This document shows, piece after piece, positions 53,801-63,262 of a DNA stretch of 64,000 nt. Both the position numbers and the translations under genes were made by a program. The first letter of the stretch is position 1; every line of letters starts with the position of its first letter. A model generated the notes under the pieces. It had not been told where the DNA came from. It did no database searches and saw only the letters and a program-made list of their open reading frames with translations. The stretch is from Monarcha castaneiventris obscurior (lineage: Eukaryota; Chordata; Aves; Passeriformes; Monarchidae). The stretch lies in assembly GCA_026261815.1 (NCBI GenBank), contig JAMPIT010000894.1:55976147-56040146 (forward strand). The letters are read 5' to 3'.

Positions 53801-56800
53801 ATCAAAACTTTTGTTTTCCTCTAAAAAAAGAAACAAGCACTCACACTCTTCCAAAGACACTTAAAGGTTGAAAAATAACCTATATCAATTTCTTTGGCTT
53901 CATTTGGTGAGGAGCTGGTGAAAGGAAAGGTTGTGCTGTGGGCTGCTTATTTCTCTAGGGCTGAGTTGGGTTCAGCCCTTTGCTTCTCCCTGAATGATGT
54001 TTGGCCTGATAAATGACAGGTAGAACTGCTAATATCCTGTTATTCTCTACCACATTCTCTTTGAAACCCATCTCAGAAATTGACAGTACCTCTGTTGGCT
54101 GATTCATCCATGTTACAGTCCTCTAACATATATAATTTGGCACTTTTTAAAAAACGTTTTCGTTTTTTTAAGTGTCTAAAGTAAATGAATGTAGAACTCA
54201 TCAACTTTTAGAAAGAAAGCTTCCTATTATTATAATAATAAGTGTTCCTCAAGAAAAAACATGCTGTTATCTTACAAAATCATATGACTGTTTGATTCAA
54301 GTAGATATTATGTGTTTTCTGTAGAAATAATGCTCAGCTGAAGAGTTCTCCTGATCCTCCAAAGCATCAGGTCCTGAAGCCAAGCCTGTCAGTCTGTGCT
54401 GGTTTCACATTGTTCACTCACAGCCCTGACACACTCCATTTGGAGTCAATTTTGATACAAGCCATATAGAATTTACTTACTGAGGTAACATCCAGTGCTG
54501 TCATTTCTCCCTGTAACTAAATGTCAGCAAGAAATAGAATCTAAAATTGGTCTGTAACTATGGCAACTAATGAGCCATTCTGACTTGGAGTCCCCAAATC
54601 CAACATGTGATCATCAAGGGATTCATTCCAGTTTGAAGATGCTGCTTCTCAGAGAAGAAAATCTGCTGCTGCTTTTGCCGACGCGCGCATGAGAGCCACC
54701 AGCCGACAGGCAGGCTGGGGAGCTGGAGCAGGCTCAGGCAAACAGCTGGGAGAAAAGCAGCTTCTTTCTTAAACTGGACAACTTTAAAGCAGGCAACTTT
54801 CTGTGGATGCTGATCACACTGGGTAAAGGTAAAACCCTGCAGAAAGAACAAGCTGTCAGAGATGACAGCAGTGTTCGTCATCACAGCACGGGGGAGCAAA
54901 GTGCAGGGTCTGTGATGAGAAGTAATGGGTGCATGGAGGCTTTGTTCTTTAATTTCAACTTCAATAGGCATTTGGGATCACAAAGCTCCAAGCTGAACTC
55001 CATTAATTCTGATAAGGGGAGGTCATTTCATCTCTCATGACCACATCCTCCTTCTCAGAAGCTGTTCTGAAAGGCTTGTTTGAGGAAACTCTCCTAAACA
55101 TACCTTAAAAGATATGCCCACTGCTAAAAAAGTTCCCACCTCTTTACCATGGAACAAGGTATTTATTCCCCTTCATATCTGCGCCAGATGACCAGGTGAC
55201 CCTTTTTAGGGCCATGGCAGTTGAGTGAAGAGATTTCTCTCACAAGGAGCTGAAGTCTCTACCAGGAGGGCTCTGCAGATGAGGTGTCTCATGCACAGGT
55301 CCCTCCTAAATTCTAATGAAACTAATATTTAAAATAAAGGGTCAGTGTTTCCTTGAACTACATTCAGAGGTTTATTTAAGTAGCTTGTGCATGTTCTAGA
55401 AATGCACTACAGGCCAGATCAGAAGAAAGGATGTTAGATGCTAGTCAATTCTTTAAAGAAAAAACAAAAAAACCTGAGTTCTTACCAATTTTCTTTGAAG
55501 ATGTAAAACCTAACAAAACAAAAAATACCTTCACTAGATTATTTTGTCTACCTATGTAAACAGCACCTGGCACTGGTTTGGAATATTGGCTTTCCTGAAT
55601 GGGTAAGAAAAAAGACATCAGAAATTATAGCTTTTAACTGTGGAAAACATAAATGTTGTTGTCTTGTAAAGTGAGCTACATTTGATACAGTGGAAAAATA
55701 ATTAACCCCCTTGAAACTTAGAACCTGTTAGCCACTGGTTTCTATTCATAAGGAAAACACAGCTATGGGAACAAAGCTATAACTCAGGAAAAATAAGCAG
55801 AGAGAAGAAAAACAAGGATGAAAGTGAATCCAGCACTACTTTCATCAGACATTCCTGATCCACCTCGAGTCATAAGGTCACCACCATCAACCAAGGTCTC
55901 CTAAGAAACATCCAGCATGACATCCCAGGTGCATCAGGAAAAGCTGCCATTAAGTGTTAATGACAAACAGGTGTGCCAAGGATGTGAGGAAAAATAAAGC
56001 AGTAGATGTTTCACACTTCCTCAAATTAATGTTTATCTAATTAATTCAACTTCATCAGATCTGGGCTGGCTTAGCAGCAGCAGCAGAGGAAATTAGTATC
56101 TTAGGGATCTACACAACAAAAAAAAGCTGTAAACCTAGCTGTCCACCTACTAAGCAGCATCATGTCTTCATTAGTTTACTGGCACTTCAATAAAACAGGA
56201 AAAGGGGAAAAAACAAGAACAGAAAGAAAACTTGCAAGGGCCCACACAAAGAGCAAACACCATGATGTTTCATGGGATGTGGAGAAACAGTTATAGCAGT
56301 AAAGGGGAAGGAGAAAGCCAAAAAATGAGCCACACACACAGAATGCTCAGGGACTGCTGAGGGTACAAGAAATTGGTTTCAGCATCCCTGGTGCCTGTGT
56401 GGGTATGGCTGTGGGAGTGACCACAACAAACACTTCTCACCGTTCCTTTTCCTTCCTTCGTCTTTGGCCACTTTTTGCGGTGCCATCACTTTCTGCAGGG
56501 AGCTCCGGCCAGAGCTGGGCTTTCCCGACCCATTGCTGAGGATGGAGCCATTCTGGCTCGGGGACCGGCTGCAAGTAACCATAGCAACAAGGCAGGACGT
56601 GAGTTCTTCCTGCTAAACCTCATTTCAAGGTTATTTCATTTGTACAGTTTGCATCACTGAGTTTTCAAGTCTGATTTGGTGCCAAAAGGAGACAGAGTAT
56701 AAACAGCACACAGCAACACAGTAAAGGTAGGAGCAGAGTGATGGGAGGTGAACACGACTTTCTCAATTAGTTCAGGGCTGATGGGCATCTTGGTAGCTTG

Positions 56801-59800
56801 GAATGCAACTGCTCCTCATGCACAAGCCCCACAATGATAAAAGTGCCACCACAGAGGACAAAAAGTCCCATTGTCAATTCAGTGTCATTAACCCAGACAA
56901 AGTAAAGTAGACCTTTGTTTTTGGATGTATGGCTAAACCAATTCCTTTATTATTTAGCCTGCGTTTACAGTCAACTGTTGTCAGCCACAATGCAAAATTC
57001 ACTCACTTTGCACGTATGCACACACAGTGTGATAAGAAAATCCTCCTTTTCTCCTTTTGGTGCATAAACTGGCTTAACTGGCACAATTGTTGGCTGAAAC
57101 CCCTGAGAAAATGCTTGTTTTAATCAGCCATTGCATAGCCTTGTCCTGAAACTGGTCCCTGCCCAGGGTGAGGAGGGAGGCCAGGGCAGAACCGCTGTGT
57201 GTCTGGTGCCAGCGAGGAGCAGGGACAGAAATGAGCAGCCTGCTTTGGGCTGCACAGGGAGCAAGCTCCCACCAGAGCTTCTCTGCTTTTGAGGGTGGAC
57301 ATGATGCCTTAGGTTTTAACTTTTATATTTTTCAAATCCTGTACTGCTTAGAGTGTAACTCTGAAGTTCCTTGTAGCCTGTAATTTCTGCTCTCTCATAC
57401 TAGGTAGACATAACAAAGCCTCTCCAGGTTTTGCCTTCAAGGACAGCCAGGCTGTTCTAGGCCCAAAATGTGTAAACCAAAGACTCTAAGGGGGGAGCAA
57501 GCTGAGGGGAATTACATCATTGAACTGGGGCTTTAATTGGAGAATTAACCCTGATATGCAAATGAACCAAACCTATAAAAGTGTGAAGAACTCATGACCT
57601 GTCATCCATCTTGGGGTCCATTTTTTGGAAGCAGACTCTGGCTCCCCCAGGGTGTACCTTGAAGGCCCTTCAAATAAATACATATCTTTATTCCCTTACT
57701 CTTGTCTAGTCTCTGTTTCTAGGTGGCTGGAGAAGGCATCAGACAAGTTACTCAAATCCTAATGCACAGGTTGGAGAAGCAGGCCAAAGTAAAAAATAGT
57801 ACATTTGGTGCTAGTCCCCATCCAGACACAGTCACATTTCTTTTTACATGTGAAACTTGCCACAAAGGGAATGAAAACTCTCCACAGGACCCACGTAGTT
57901 ACTCACAAACCTATCTGCAATCTACCACTGAATTGTCATAGCCAGTGACAGTGTGATGTAAAGAGGTTACATTAGAGAAAAAAAATGGACCTAGTCACAG
58001 AGGCTTCCATTTACAGAGAAAAAGAATCAAATCAAATTCTATTGTGCTGGTTTTATAACCAGAATGGTTACAAATGGTTTTATAACCAGAAAATGGTACT
58101 AAAACAAAACTCCTGTCAAAACCATCCTGTAAATCATTGCCAATACTGTATCATCTGCTCGAAACCTTCATTTACCTCCAGGTCTGGCCACCGTGTCTGG
58201 TGTAAATAAAAAGCATTTACTGTGGTCAGAACAGCAAGGGACAAATATGAGAAAAGCAATTCTTGGGGATTCCCTTTCGAAGATAGCCTAGGTGGAAATA
58301 TGTATAATTTGAGACAGGGTCTTTCCAGCTACAGGGCTCTAGGAGAACTCAGCATGCAACCCAGCTCAGTCCAGCCTGAGGGTTTCCTTGTGAAATTCTA
58401 CTGAAAATAAATATTCTTGAGATGAGGGATTGCTCCCCTATAAACCTGTCTCTGCCAAATGAATAATCCCAGCCCAGTAAAAAAAAATTCATCCAGGGAC
58501 ATACCAATACCTGAAGAAAATCTGCTCAGCTTGGGAACACAGAAAAGAAGTGAGCATGGATGGCTTGAACAACTGTTTCTGTGGTGACACTAATCTAAAT
58601 ATTCCTCCTTTTAAAGTGGCCCTCATATTATTAACTGAGAAGTTTCCTTCAGTGGTGATAGCAGAGAAGATACTCTGATCAGTTACCAGCCACTTCATGG
58701 CTGTCTGGTTTGAATTGACCTTTCCAGGCTGTAAAGTACCCTGAGTGAAAAAGCAAACACAGAAAGGTCAAGAAATATTTCTTCATCTTCAGCAACCATT
58801 AAATTCCATTTCCAGACACAGCTCCTGGGAATGAAAAATACTGAAATTCTACATGTTGTCACTTATTCAAGTAATCACCCTGAAGGAGGGAAAACTAACT
58901 CTTAGTTATTTGCTTAGAAGGGCACCAAGGTTCAACACATTTTGCAATGACAATAGCTTTCCTGGATCAATTTTGCTTATCAGCATTTGTTTAAAATGGT
59001 GCAGATTAAGTGGGGCATTTCTGCGCTCACTCAAATGATTGAGTGAAGTGCTTAATCACTTTGGTTAGAGGATTAATTAATAGGGCTGGTTTACATTTTT
59101 TATGTGTATTTACACATGGCTTTGGAGAGGCTTCAAAACATTTTAAAGAACAATTCCTGCAAAGATTTGGCCTGCCCAGCACCAGCAACCACTGTCATTG
59201 TCACAGTCATCTTCCATTTGTCATTTCTTCAGAGGATGGAAGGCTTTGCAAAGGACAAGTGCTGTTTGTTTCTCATGGACTGTGGAACCTGACCCTCACA
59301 TTTCAGTGATTTATAGCATGAACAACACCTCACTGGCACTGTATGGCAGAACAACAGTTACCATCCAAATGCAGCTGCCTCGCTCTTCTCTGCTGTACTC
59401 CCTGCAGACAGCCCTTTCCACATTCCAGGAGATTTACTACACAGCCAGACAAGTATGGCAAACCAGGCACCAGCTCAGGATCCTTCTGTCTCCATTTTTC
59501 TGCAGGGAAACCCTTAGCTGATAACCACTGGGGATGTCTTCCCCCCAAGAGGAGCAGCAATGTGAGTTCTCCTGCCCCACACCAAGCTGGCTGACACCTT
59601 CCCCTTCCAGTGTGTCCCTGTTTCAGTGTGCAGCAACACTGTGCTGAGTTTTCCAAGCTTTCCCATTATTCCAAAGGTGGAAATATTCAACAAGATGGGG
59701 TGACCCAGCTAGGAAGGCTTGGTTTTCTCTAGAATTTCTCTGCACTAGTCAGCTGCTTTTCTTGTGTGTTATCAAATCTCTTCAAGAGGCCAGGCCTGTG

Positions 59801-60987
59801 TAATTCCTGTGAACAACACAACAACTGTTACCTCCATTCAGGCTGTTTACCTAACAGGTTTATTTTCCTCTCTTCCCTTCAGTACCATTCCTCAGCTCCA
59901 CTCTAATTTAGTACCAAGGAGAGCAGGTCAAGGAAAAAATGGCCTCAAAGCATGCAAAACAGCTGGGATAAAGAGATAATCTGCTTTCCTCACCTGCAAG
60001 GACCGAGACAAGAAATAATCACCTTCTATTCAGCTATTCTGTGGATGGTTGAGGGCAGACATGAGGTAAAACTTACTAACAGGAAAGGCAGGAGAGAACA
60101 TATTGCTGGAGGAGGCTGTGATCATCCCACCAGTGGAAGACTTTAAAATAAGGTAGATAAAGTTGAGTTAGGGGGATGTTGGACCCTGCAGCAGAGAAGA
60201 GGAGCCATATAGCTTCCTGGGGATCTTGAATTCATGATCCTACAACCCTAGAGACTCCATATGAAGAGAGTGCAAAACTGGGACACTTCACCCGAGACAC
60301 TGACATTATCTAGTCTATTCTTACACCTCAGAAGTTTTGTCCTGCTGTAGATGCTTTGGATCTAGAGGTCTTCCATGATTTAGCGGGTGTTCAGGGTTTT
60401 CCCCTCTGCTAGTGAAGGCATTGGGTCCAATTCTGCAGTGACAGAGCCTGCCAGTGGAGTTTCAGCAACTGAAAGTGGCTAAGGACCTGTCTTTTGGTTC
60501 CTTGAGATATTATCAGTGTTCATGCTCCATGTCCCATGTTTCATTTGGGCTCATCTCCTGTGCAACATCAACATCCATATAAAAGCCACTTCACCTCCTC
60601 TGTGAAGACTTCACTTGGTTTTATCTCATATTTTGCAGCAATCTTACACATCTAGCACAGAGCAGCATTATGCCAAGGATACATCATGGAGGAGCCATCT
60701 GCCACACACAGAGCCTGGCTGCCAAACCTTACAGCAACCAGCAGCACATATCCTATTAAACCCTGCTGTGGAAAGATCCCAGATGCCAGTCCATACCTTT
60801 TCCTTGTTTCGTTGGATTGGGCTGTTTTGATGGTGCTCCCATCCTGGGTGGTTTCTCTCTCCTGGGAGGCAGGAGCGTCTCTGACTGGAAGTGGAAGTAT
60901 GACAGTCTCCTGAGTCACAGGTAAAACCTCATCCTCTGCTCCCTGCTGACCCAAGTGTTGCTTGGCATAGTCAAAGCCTTGTACTGG
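20862..60987 (-). CDS. KIAA1549L: KIAA1549L, C-terminal ten exons (5' part outside window)
   Basis: The coding join on the minus strand, in transcript order, is 60987-60797, 56568-56441, 47815-47637, 46057-45840, 41217-41088, 36119-35772, 29642-29545, 28334-28189, 24414-24266, 21143-20862, in total 1869 nt or 622 residues plus stop. Every junction is GT/AG and phase-consistent. Landmarks recalled from the human protein are GFDYAKQHLGQ, KSAIDPFDTSSGSVQLIAIK, KSDIEHYRNKLRLKAKRKGY, SIDEVRQQMHMLLEEAFSLA and the end KLAKKQTDMFEFQV. The paralogue KIAA1549 ends differently, so this is the L form. The family is a large single-pass membrane protein (DUF3827) of unknown biochemical role; this part is the cytoplasmic tail. 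The human protein is about 1850 residues, so roughly the last third is here. Confidence 0.95.
21144..24265 (-). other. KIAA1549L: KIAA1549L intron (last)
   Basis: A 3.1-kb phase-0 intron with donor GTAAGC and acceptor ATTCTCCCCAG. It holds an A/C-rich simple stretch at about 23128-23190 (AAAC, AAAT and CAA units) and a short direct repeat of CTGAGTATTACT around 22483-22516. Nothing else is recognised. Confidence 0.8.
24266..24414 (-). CDS. KIAA1549L: KIAA1549L coding exon (GNTVPAVF)
   Basis: A 149-nt exon entered at phase 1 (Gly codon split G|GA) with acceptor TTTCATTTGACAG, leaving at phase 0 with donor TCT|GTAAGC. The product starts NTVPAVFAIPANRPGF and ends NELPGQWADS, then joins VPLPGY in the next exon, as in the human protein. 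The stretch is rich in Pro, Gly and aromatic residues and is probably disordered. Confidence 0.93.
24415..28188 (-). other. KIAA1549L: KIAA1549L intron
   Basis: A 3.8-kb phase-1 intron, donor GTGAAAAT, acceptor TTTGACAG. No repeat or secondary exon recognised. Confidence 0.8.
28189..28334 (-). CDS. KIAA1549L: KIAA1549L coding exon (STSDIGSK)
   Basis: A 146-nt exon: acceptor TTAATGCACAG, then G|TCT completes an Arg codon (AG|G), giving RRSTSDIGSK across the junction. It ends LDQSAFHS plus one base before GTGAAAAT. The ends agree with the human protein (RSTSDIGSK, LDQSA); the middle, with GADQAQHHDQ, is poorly conserved. RRSTSD resembles a basophilic kinase or 14-3-3 type site, which is inference only. 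Confidence 0.92.
28335..29544 (-). other. KIAA1549L: KIAA1549L intron
   Basis: A 1.2-kb phase-2 intron, donor GTATTTAT. It contains a 21-bp tandem duplication, CAGAGCTTTGCCATAATTCA twice, at about 28629-28670. Nothing else seen. Confidence 0.8.
29545..29642 (-). CDS. KIAA1549L: KIAA1549L coding exon with proline-rich motif
   Basis: A 98-nt exon, phase 0 to phase 2, with acceptor TTTTCTCTTTTGCAG and donor GAG|GTATTT. It encodes AYRFSQLPEMVMG then SPPPPVPPRTGPVAVASLR, as in human KIAA1549L. PPVPPR fits the class II SH3 ligand pattern PxxPxR, so a protein-interaction site is plausible. Confidence 0.94.
29643..35771 (-). other. KIAA1549L: KIAA1549L intron
   Basis: A 6.1-kb phase-0 intron with a perfect donor CCT|GTAAGT. 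It contains a CR1 scrap at 32706-32812, listed separately. The open frame at 33416-33868 has a Lys-rich low-complexity end and no splice support. Confidence 0.8.
32706..32812 (-). mobile_element. CR1 LINE scrap
   Basis: The plus strand reads GTACTAGAAGGTGCATTAAG, GTCTCTCTGGAGCCATCTCT, TCTCCAGGCTGAACAATCCC and CTCTCTCAGCCTGTGTCCATAGG, which is the complement of the familiar CR1 segment around CAGCCTGGAGAAG. It is about 110 bp and lies in the same orientation as KIAA1549L, inside its intron. Confidence 0.8.
35772..36119 (-). CDS. KIAA1549L: KIAA1549L large coding exon (SIDEVRQQMH)
   Basis: At 348 nt (116 codons) this is the longest exon here and the only one that is phase 0 at both ends, so it could be skipped without a frameshift. 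Acceptor TGCTCCCACCAG, donor CCT|GTAAGT. The product runs TEPEIIEETNVDRVNEPRNY, then RSRQAKGHSETSTLSS, then the conserved helix SIDEVRQQMHMLLEEAFSLA, then LPYSEVVTSAPGTMTRPRAG and YRPEVYQYSLPRP. The paralogue KIAA1549 has a matching block (SIEEARQTMHSLLDDAF). The exon is CpG-rich. Confidence 0.96.
36120..41087 (-). other. KIAA1549L: KIAA1549L intron
   Basis: A 5.0-kb phase-0 intron, donor GAT|GTAAGTT. AT-rich between about 37300 and 39300. A CA-type stretch lies near 39108-39136, and a run of C at about 40291-40300. A GC-richer patch at 39420-39700 has no recognisable product. Confidence 0.75.
41088..41217 (-). CDS. KIAA1549L: KIAA1549L coding exon (RQPLKNSVYRSR)
   Basis: A 130-nt exon, phase 2 to phase 0, acceptor TTTCATGTCTTCTAG, donor GAT|GTAAGT. 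The product is RQPLKNSVYRSRQSLNSPSP followed by GETEMDLLVTRERPRRGIRN and SGYD. It matches human KIAA1549L nearly throughout. Ser- and Arg-rich; SLNSPSPG offers proline-directed Ser sites (inference). Confidence 0.95.
41218..45839 (-). other. KIAA1549L: KIAA1549L intron
   Basis: A 4.6-kb phase-2 intron, donor GTGAGACG. It holds a 26-base A run at 41533-41558 followed by CCAACAACAACA. Nothing else is recognised. Confidence 0.8.
41533..41558 (+). repeat. Poly-A run of 26
   Basis: An uninterrupted A tract followed by a CAA-type tail. It may be the remains of a retroposed 3' end or plain slippage; the upstream sequence is not one I recognise. Confidence 0.9.
45840..46057 (-). CDS. KIAA1549L: KIAA1549L coding exon (NKALKQKSDIEHYRNK)
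   Basis: A 218-nt exon, phase 0 to phase 2, acceptor TTGCCTTTTAG, donor AAC AG|GTGAGA. The product begins VNKALKQKSDIEHYRNKLRL, continues KAKRKGYYDFPQVDNSKG and ends DPDADVSSPFAEPKN. The basic helix is the best conserved part of the tail between KIAA1549L and KIAA1549 (KSEIEHHRNKIRLRAKRRG in the paralogue). Confidence 0.96.
46058..47636 (-). other. KIAA1549L: KIAA1549L intron
   Basis: A 1.6-kb phase-0 intron, donor GAG|GTGAGG. No repeat or extra exon recognised. Confidence 0.8.
47637..47815 (-). CDS. KIAA1549L: KIAA1549L coding exon (AVSDDEEGGILFDNIA)
   Basis: A 179-nt exon, phase 1 to phase 0, acceptor GATGTGCTCTAG. The first codon is completed as G|TG (Val) from the previous exon. The product runs AVSDDEEGGILFDNIAKS, then AIDPFDTSSGSVQLIAIKPV, then RSHESAIINGE. 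The acidic SDDEE cluster is a casein-kinase-2-like site (inference). QLIAIKP corresponds to QLIAMQP in the paralogue. Confidence 0.96.
47816..56440 (-). other. KIAA1549L: KIAA1549L intron, longest complete one
   Basis: An 8.6-kb phase-1 intron, donor AACG|GTGAGAAG. It holds a poly-A run at 50839-50865 and CpG-richer patches at about 49090-49215 and 50375-50540, whose open frames have no familiar product or splice pairing. The rest is AT-rich and unremarkable. Confidence 0.75.
50839..50865 (+). repeat. Poly-A run of 27
   Basis: An uninterrupted A tract in the intron. No retroposed body is recognisable on its 5' side. Confidence 0.9.
56441..56568 (-). CDS. KIAA1549L: KIAA1549L coding exon (SRSPSQNGSILSNG)
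   Basis: A 128-nt exon, phase 2 to phase 1, acceptor GGTTACTTGCAG, donor AACG|GTGAGA. The product across the junction is SRSPSQNGSILSNGSGKP, then SSGRSSLQKVMAPQKVAK and DEGRKRN. Ser/Gly/Lys-rich and probably disordered, with a basic end. Confidence 0.93.
56569..60796 (-). other. KIAA1549L: KIAA1549L intron
   Basis: A 4.2-kb phase-2 intron, donor GTATGGAC. It contains the LTR at about 57401-57741, in antisense orientation to the gene, and a direct repeat of TGGTTTTATAACCAGAA at about 58048-58090. Other open frames look like chance. Confidence 0.8.
57401..57741 (+). mobile_element. Solo LTR-like element, copy B
   Basis: Same family as 4167-4474 by shared ordered blocks (AGACA, CCTCTCCAGG, TGTAAACCAAAGA, CCTTGAAGGCCCTTCAAATAAATACA, ending AAGGCATCA). 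It keeps LTR signals in order on the plus strand: octamer ATGCAAAT at 57556-57563, TATAAAA at 57574-57580 and AATAAA at 57673-57678, with a T-rich stretch after it. No retroviral coding sequence flanks it, so it is a solo LTR. It lies in a KIAA1549L intron, opposite to the gene's direction. Start and exact family uncertain. Confidence 0.6.
60797..60987 (-). CDS. KIAA1549L: KIAA1549L coding exon (GFDYAKQHLGQ)
   Basis: A 191-nt exon, read from phase 0 to phase 2: acceptor CTATTTTTCTGCAG, donor AAAAG|GTATGG. The product starts PVQGFDYAKQHLGQQGAEDE, continues VLPVTQETVILPLPVRDAP and ends KTAQSNETRK. GFDYAKQHLGQ is shared with the paralogue KIAA1549 and lies on the cytoplasmic side after the membrane segment. 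This is the most 5' KIAA1549L exon that I can place in the window. Confidence 0.95.
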
Positions 60988-62873
60988 CTGCAGAAAAATA
61001 GGAGAAATAACAGAAATTTATAGCATGTATTAGATTTAATATAAATTTTCAATGTAAAATTTTTCACTACTCCTTAAACTTTTTAATTATGTGACAGGTA
61101 AAAATATGTAGATTACCATGTGAATGCCCAACAAGGATCCAATTTTCTGATGAGATCTCCATTCCACACATTTTAAACATGATTAGTCAGTATAAAATTG
61201 ATCTTGGCTAACCTTTCTCACCCTACTGTAACACCGCCCAAAATTACTTTGACAGACAGTGGATGAATGAGGATGTGGAAGAAAAAATTAGGAGCAAAAA
61301 AAAATAAAACCACACAGAAAACTTTCTCTGACAAAACCTTTGTGTTTCCAAAGAGGGTGGGAGTAATTTGGTCCCAGTCAAGCCAAAGTGAAAAAGCCAC
61401 ACATCAGAAAGTTTCATGGGCAACATTTTCCAGAGAAGAATCTTTTTCAGATCAGTGAAATTGTATTTCCCCTGGCCTGCCTGTTGCCTACTGGGAAAGA
61501 TATTACTGACTTCACTTGTTTCTCTTGGGAAGTGGCATTTCACCAGAGCCTTGCAGCAGGGCAGTTCTCACCCAGCAGAACTAACACATGCCTTCTGGGC
61601 AAAGCAGCCAAGGAAAGGTGGATTCTCTCCATGGAAAAATTAAACATTTAGACAAAACTTGACTTTCCAAACTGCATTTTCAATTGGAAGGAAAAGAGAA
61701 GGGAAAAAGTCCCCAAACCAACTCACATCACCTGTTGGAAAAAAAATATGACAAATAAGTCACTCAAAGAAATTCCTGACCACCTCTGGAAAAGATGTTC
61801 TTGCTACACTAAATGAAAGTAATTTACCAAAAACTGGAAGGTTGCTCTTCCTGAAGCAAAAAGATGATTGACAAAATGCTAAAAAAGGACCACAAAACAC
61901 TTCAAAGTTGAGAAATGGTGATTTTAAACCTCACACATACTTTGGGAAATACTTTGGAATTAGTTCATGACTGATTAGTCTCTGCAGGTTCCTGTCATGT
62001 CTGAATATTTTAGTTCCAGGAGAAAATCAGCAGGAGAAAAAAAATTGCTGGTGGCAAAGAAAAAGAACGAGCTCTGAAAAGCATTTTCTCTTGTTGGGTC
62101 GTTTACTAAGTCTGGGCTGCAGCTCTAAATTCAGATACATTTCACAGGTGATCTAAGTCTGAAAAGAATGGGGTTGTCTTTTACTTTTTGAAACATAAAA
62201 CGCTTTTTCTTCATGTGGATCCGCAGTCTCCTGTTCAGACTGGGGCTAATGGTTCCTAATGTGTTTCCATACTCCAGCATTCCTCTGATAAGGAGCTTCA
62301 GTGCGTTAAGGAGTGGGCTAATGCTGATATGGGAGAGCAGACAGCTCCACAAATCACCCCTATGGAACTTGCAATATATCAGAGAAATGCCAATTCACCA
62401 TCACCCCTCCATGGCAGGCAGGGTATCACAAAACAGCCACCAAATGAGCTACAGAGGCAGCAGATGAAGGAAGGCAAGCAGAAGCTGTGTGAAGGACAGC
62501 TAGGAAGAAATACTGCACAGCATCCTACATAATAATATTGTTAACCAAAATAATGTTTTTCAACCACATTATAAATATTAAGTGTCAGTTAAGACTCCCT
62601 CTAGATATTCTGCAAAAAAGGTAACAAGAGAGAAGAGGCGATTAAATCAGTTATTTCTCCCTCCATGCCTTTGAAAAGTAAAATAAGTTTCAACTTCTTA
62701 TCTTCATATTTTAAAAAAACCCAAACAAACAAACAAACAAAAAACTCCAAACAAAAAATGAACCAAACCAGAAACAGCAGGACATGAGAATTACTAAAGA
62801 ATTCTTCAGTGTCCCAGCTCAGATCTGCCAAAGGAAGAAAATGAAGGATTATTTTAATCAGAGTTTTACTTAC

Positions 62874-62892
62874 CACCATGTCCAGTAACACA
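62874..62892 (-). other. Possible 19-nt micro-exon with strong splice sites
   Basis: On the minus strand TCTCAGCTCTCCTTTTATTGCAG precedes the segment TGTGTTACTGGACATGGTG, which is followed by GTAAGTAAAA. Both sites are near-consensus. Nineteen nucleotides is not a multiple of three, and the read-out before the next exon (VLLDMV) is not one I recognise from KIAA1549L or its paralogue. It may be a decoy or a rare frame-changing exon. Confidence 0.25.
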
Positions 62893-63262
62893 CTGCAATA
62901 AAAGGAGAGCTGAGAAAGTCATCCTCATCAGCAGACATATTGCATTAAATAAAATTTGCTCTTGGATCCCTGCTCTGTAAAAGCCCACAGGAGCAGATGG
63001 CTCTGCCACCCCTGAAGGGAACTGGCAAGGCTAAATCACGATCAGGCACTGCAGGCAGAGTGTCCAATACATCCAAACTACTGACAAAGACCGAAGGACT
63101 GAGATGTTAATATTGCTTTTGAAATAATTAATGGATAATGAAACCACTAGATTACACTGCCTGGCAAAGAGCAGACTGAATTCGGAGAGTTGCTTCTGGG
63201 ACTCTTTTTCCTTGTAATGATCATGAAAAAGACACTAAAGACATTTAAAAAAAAAAGACATC

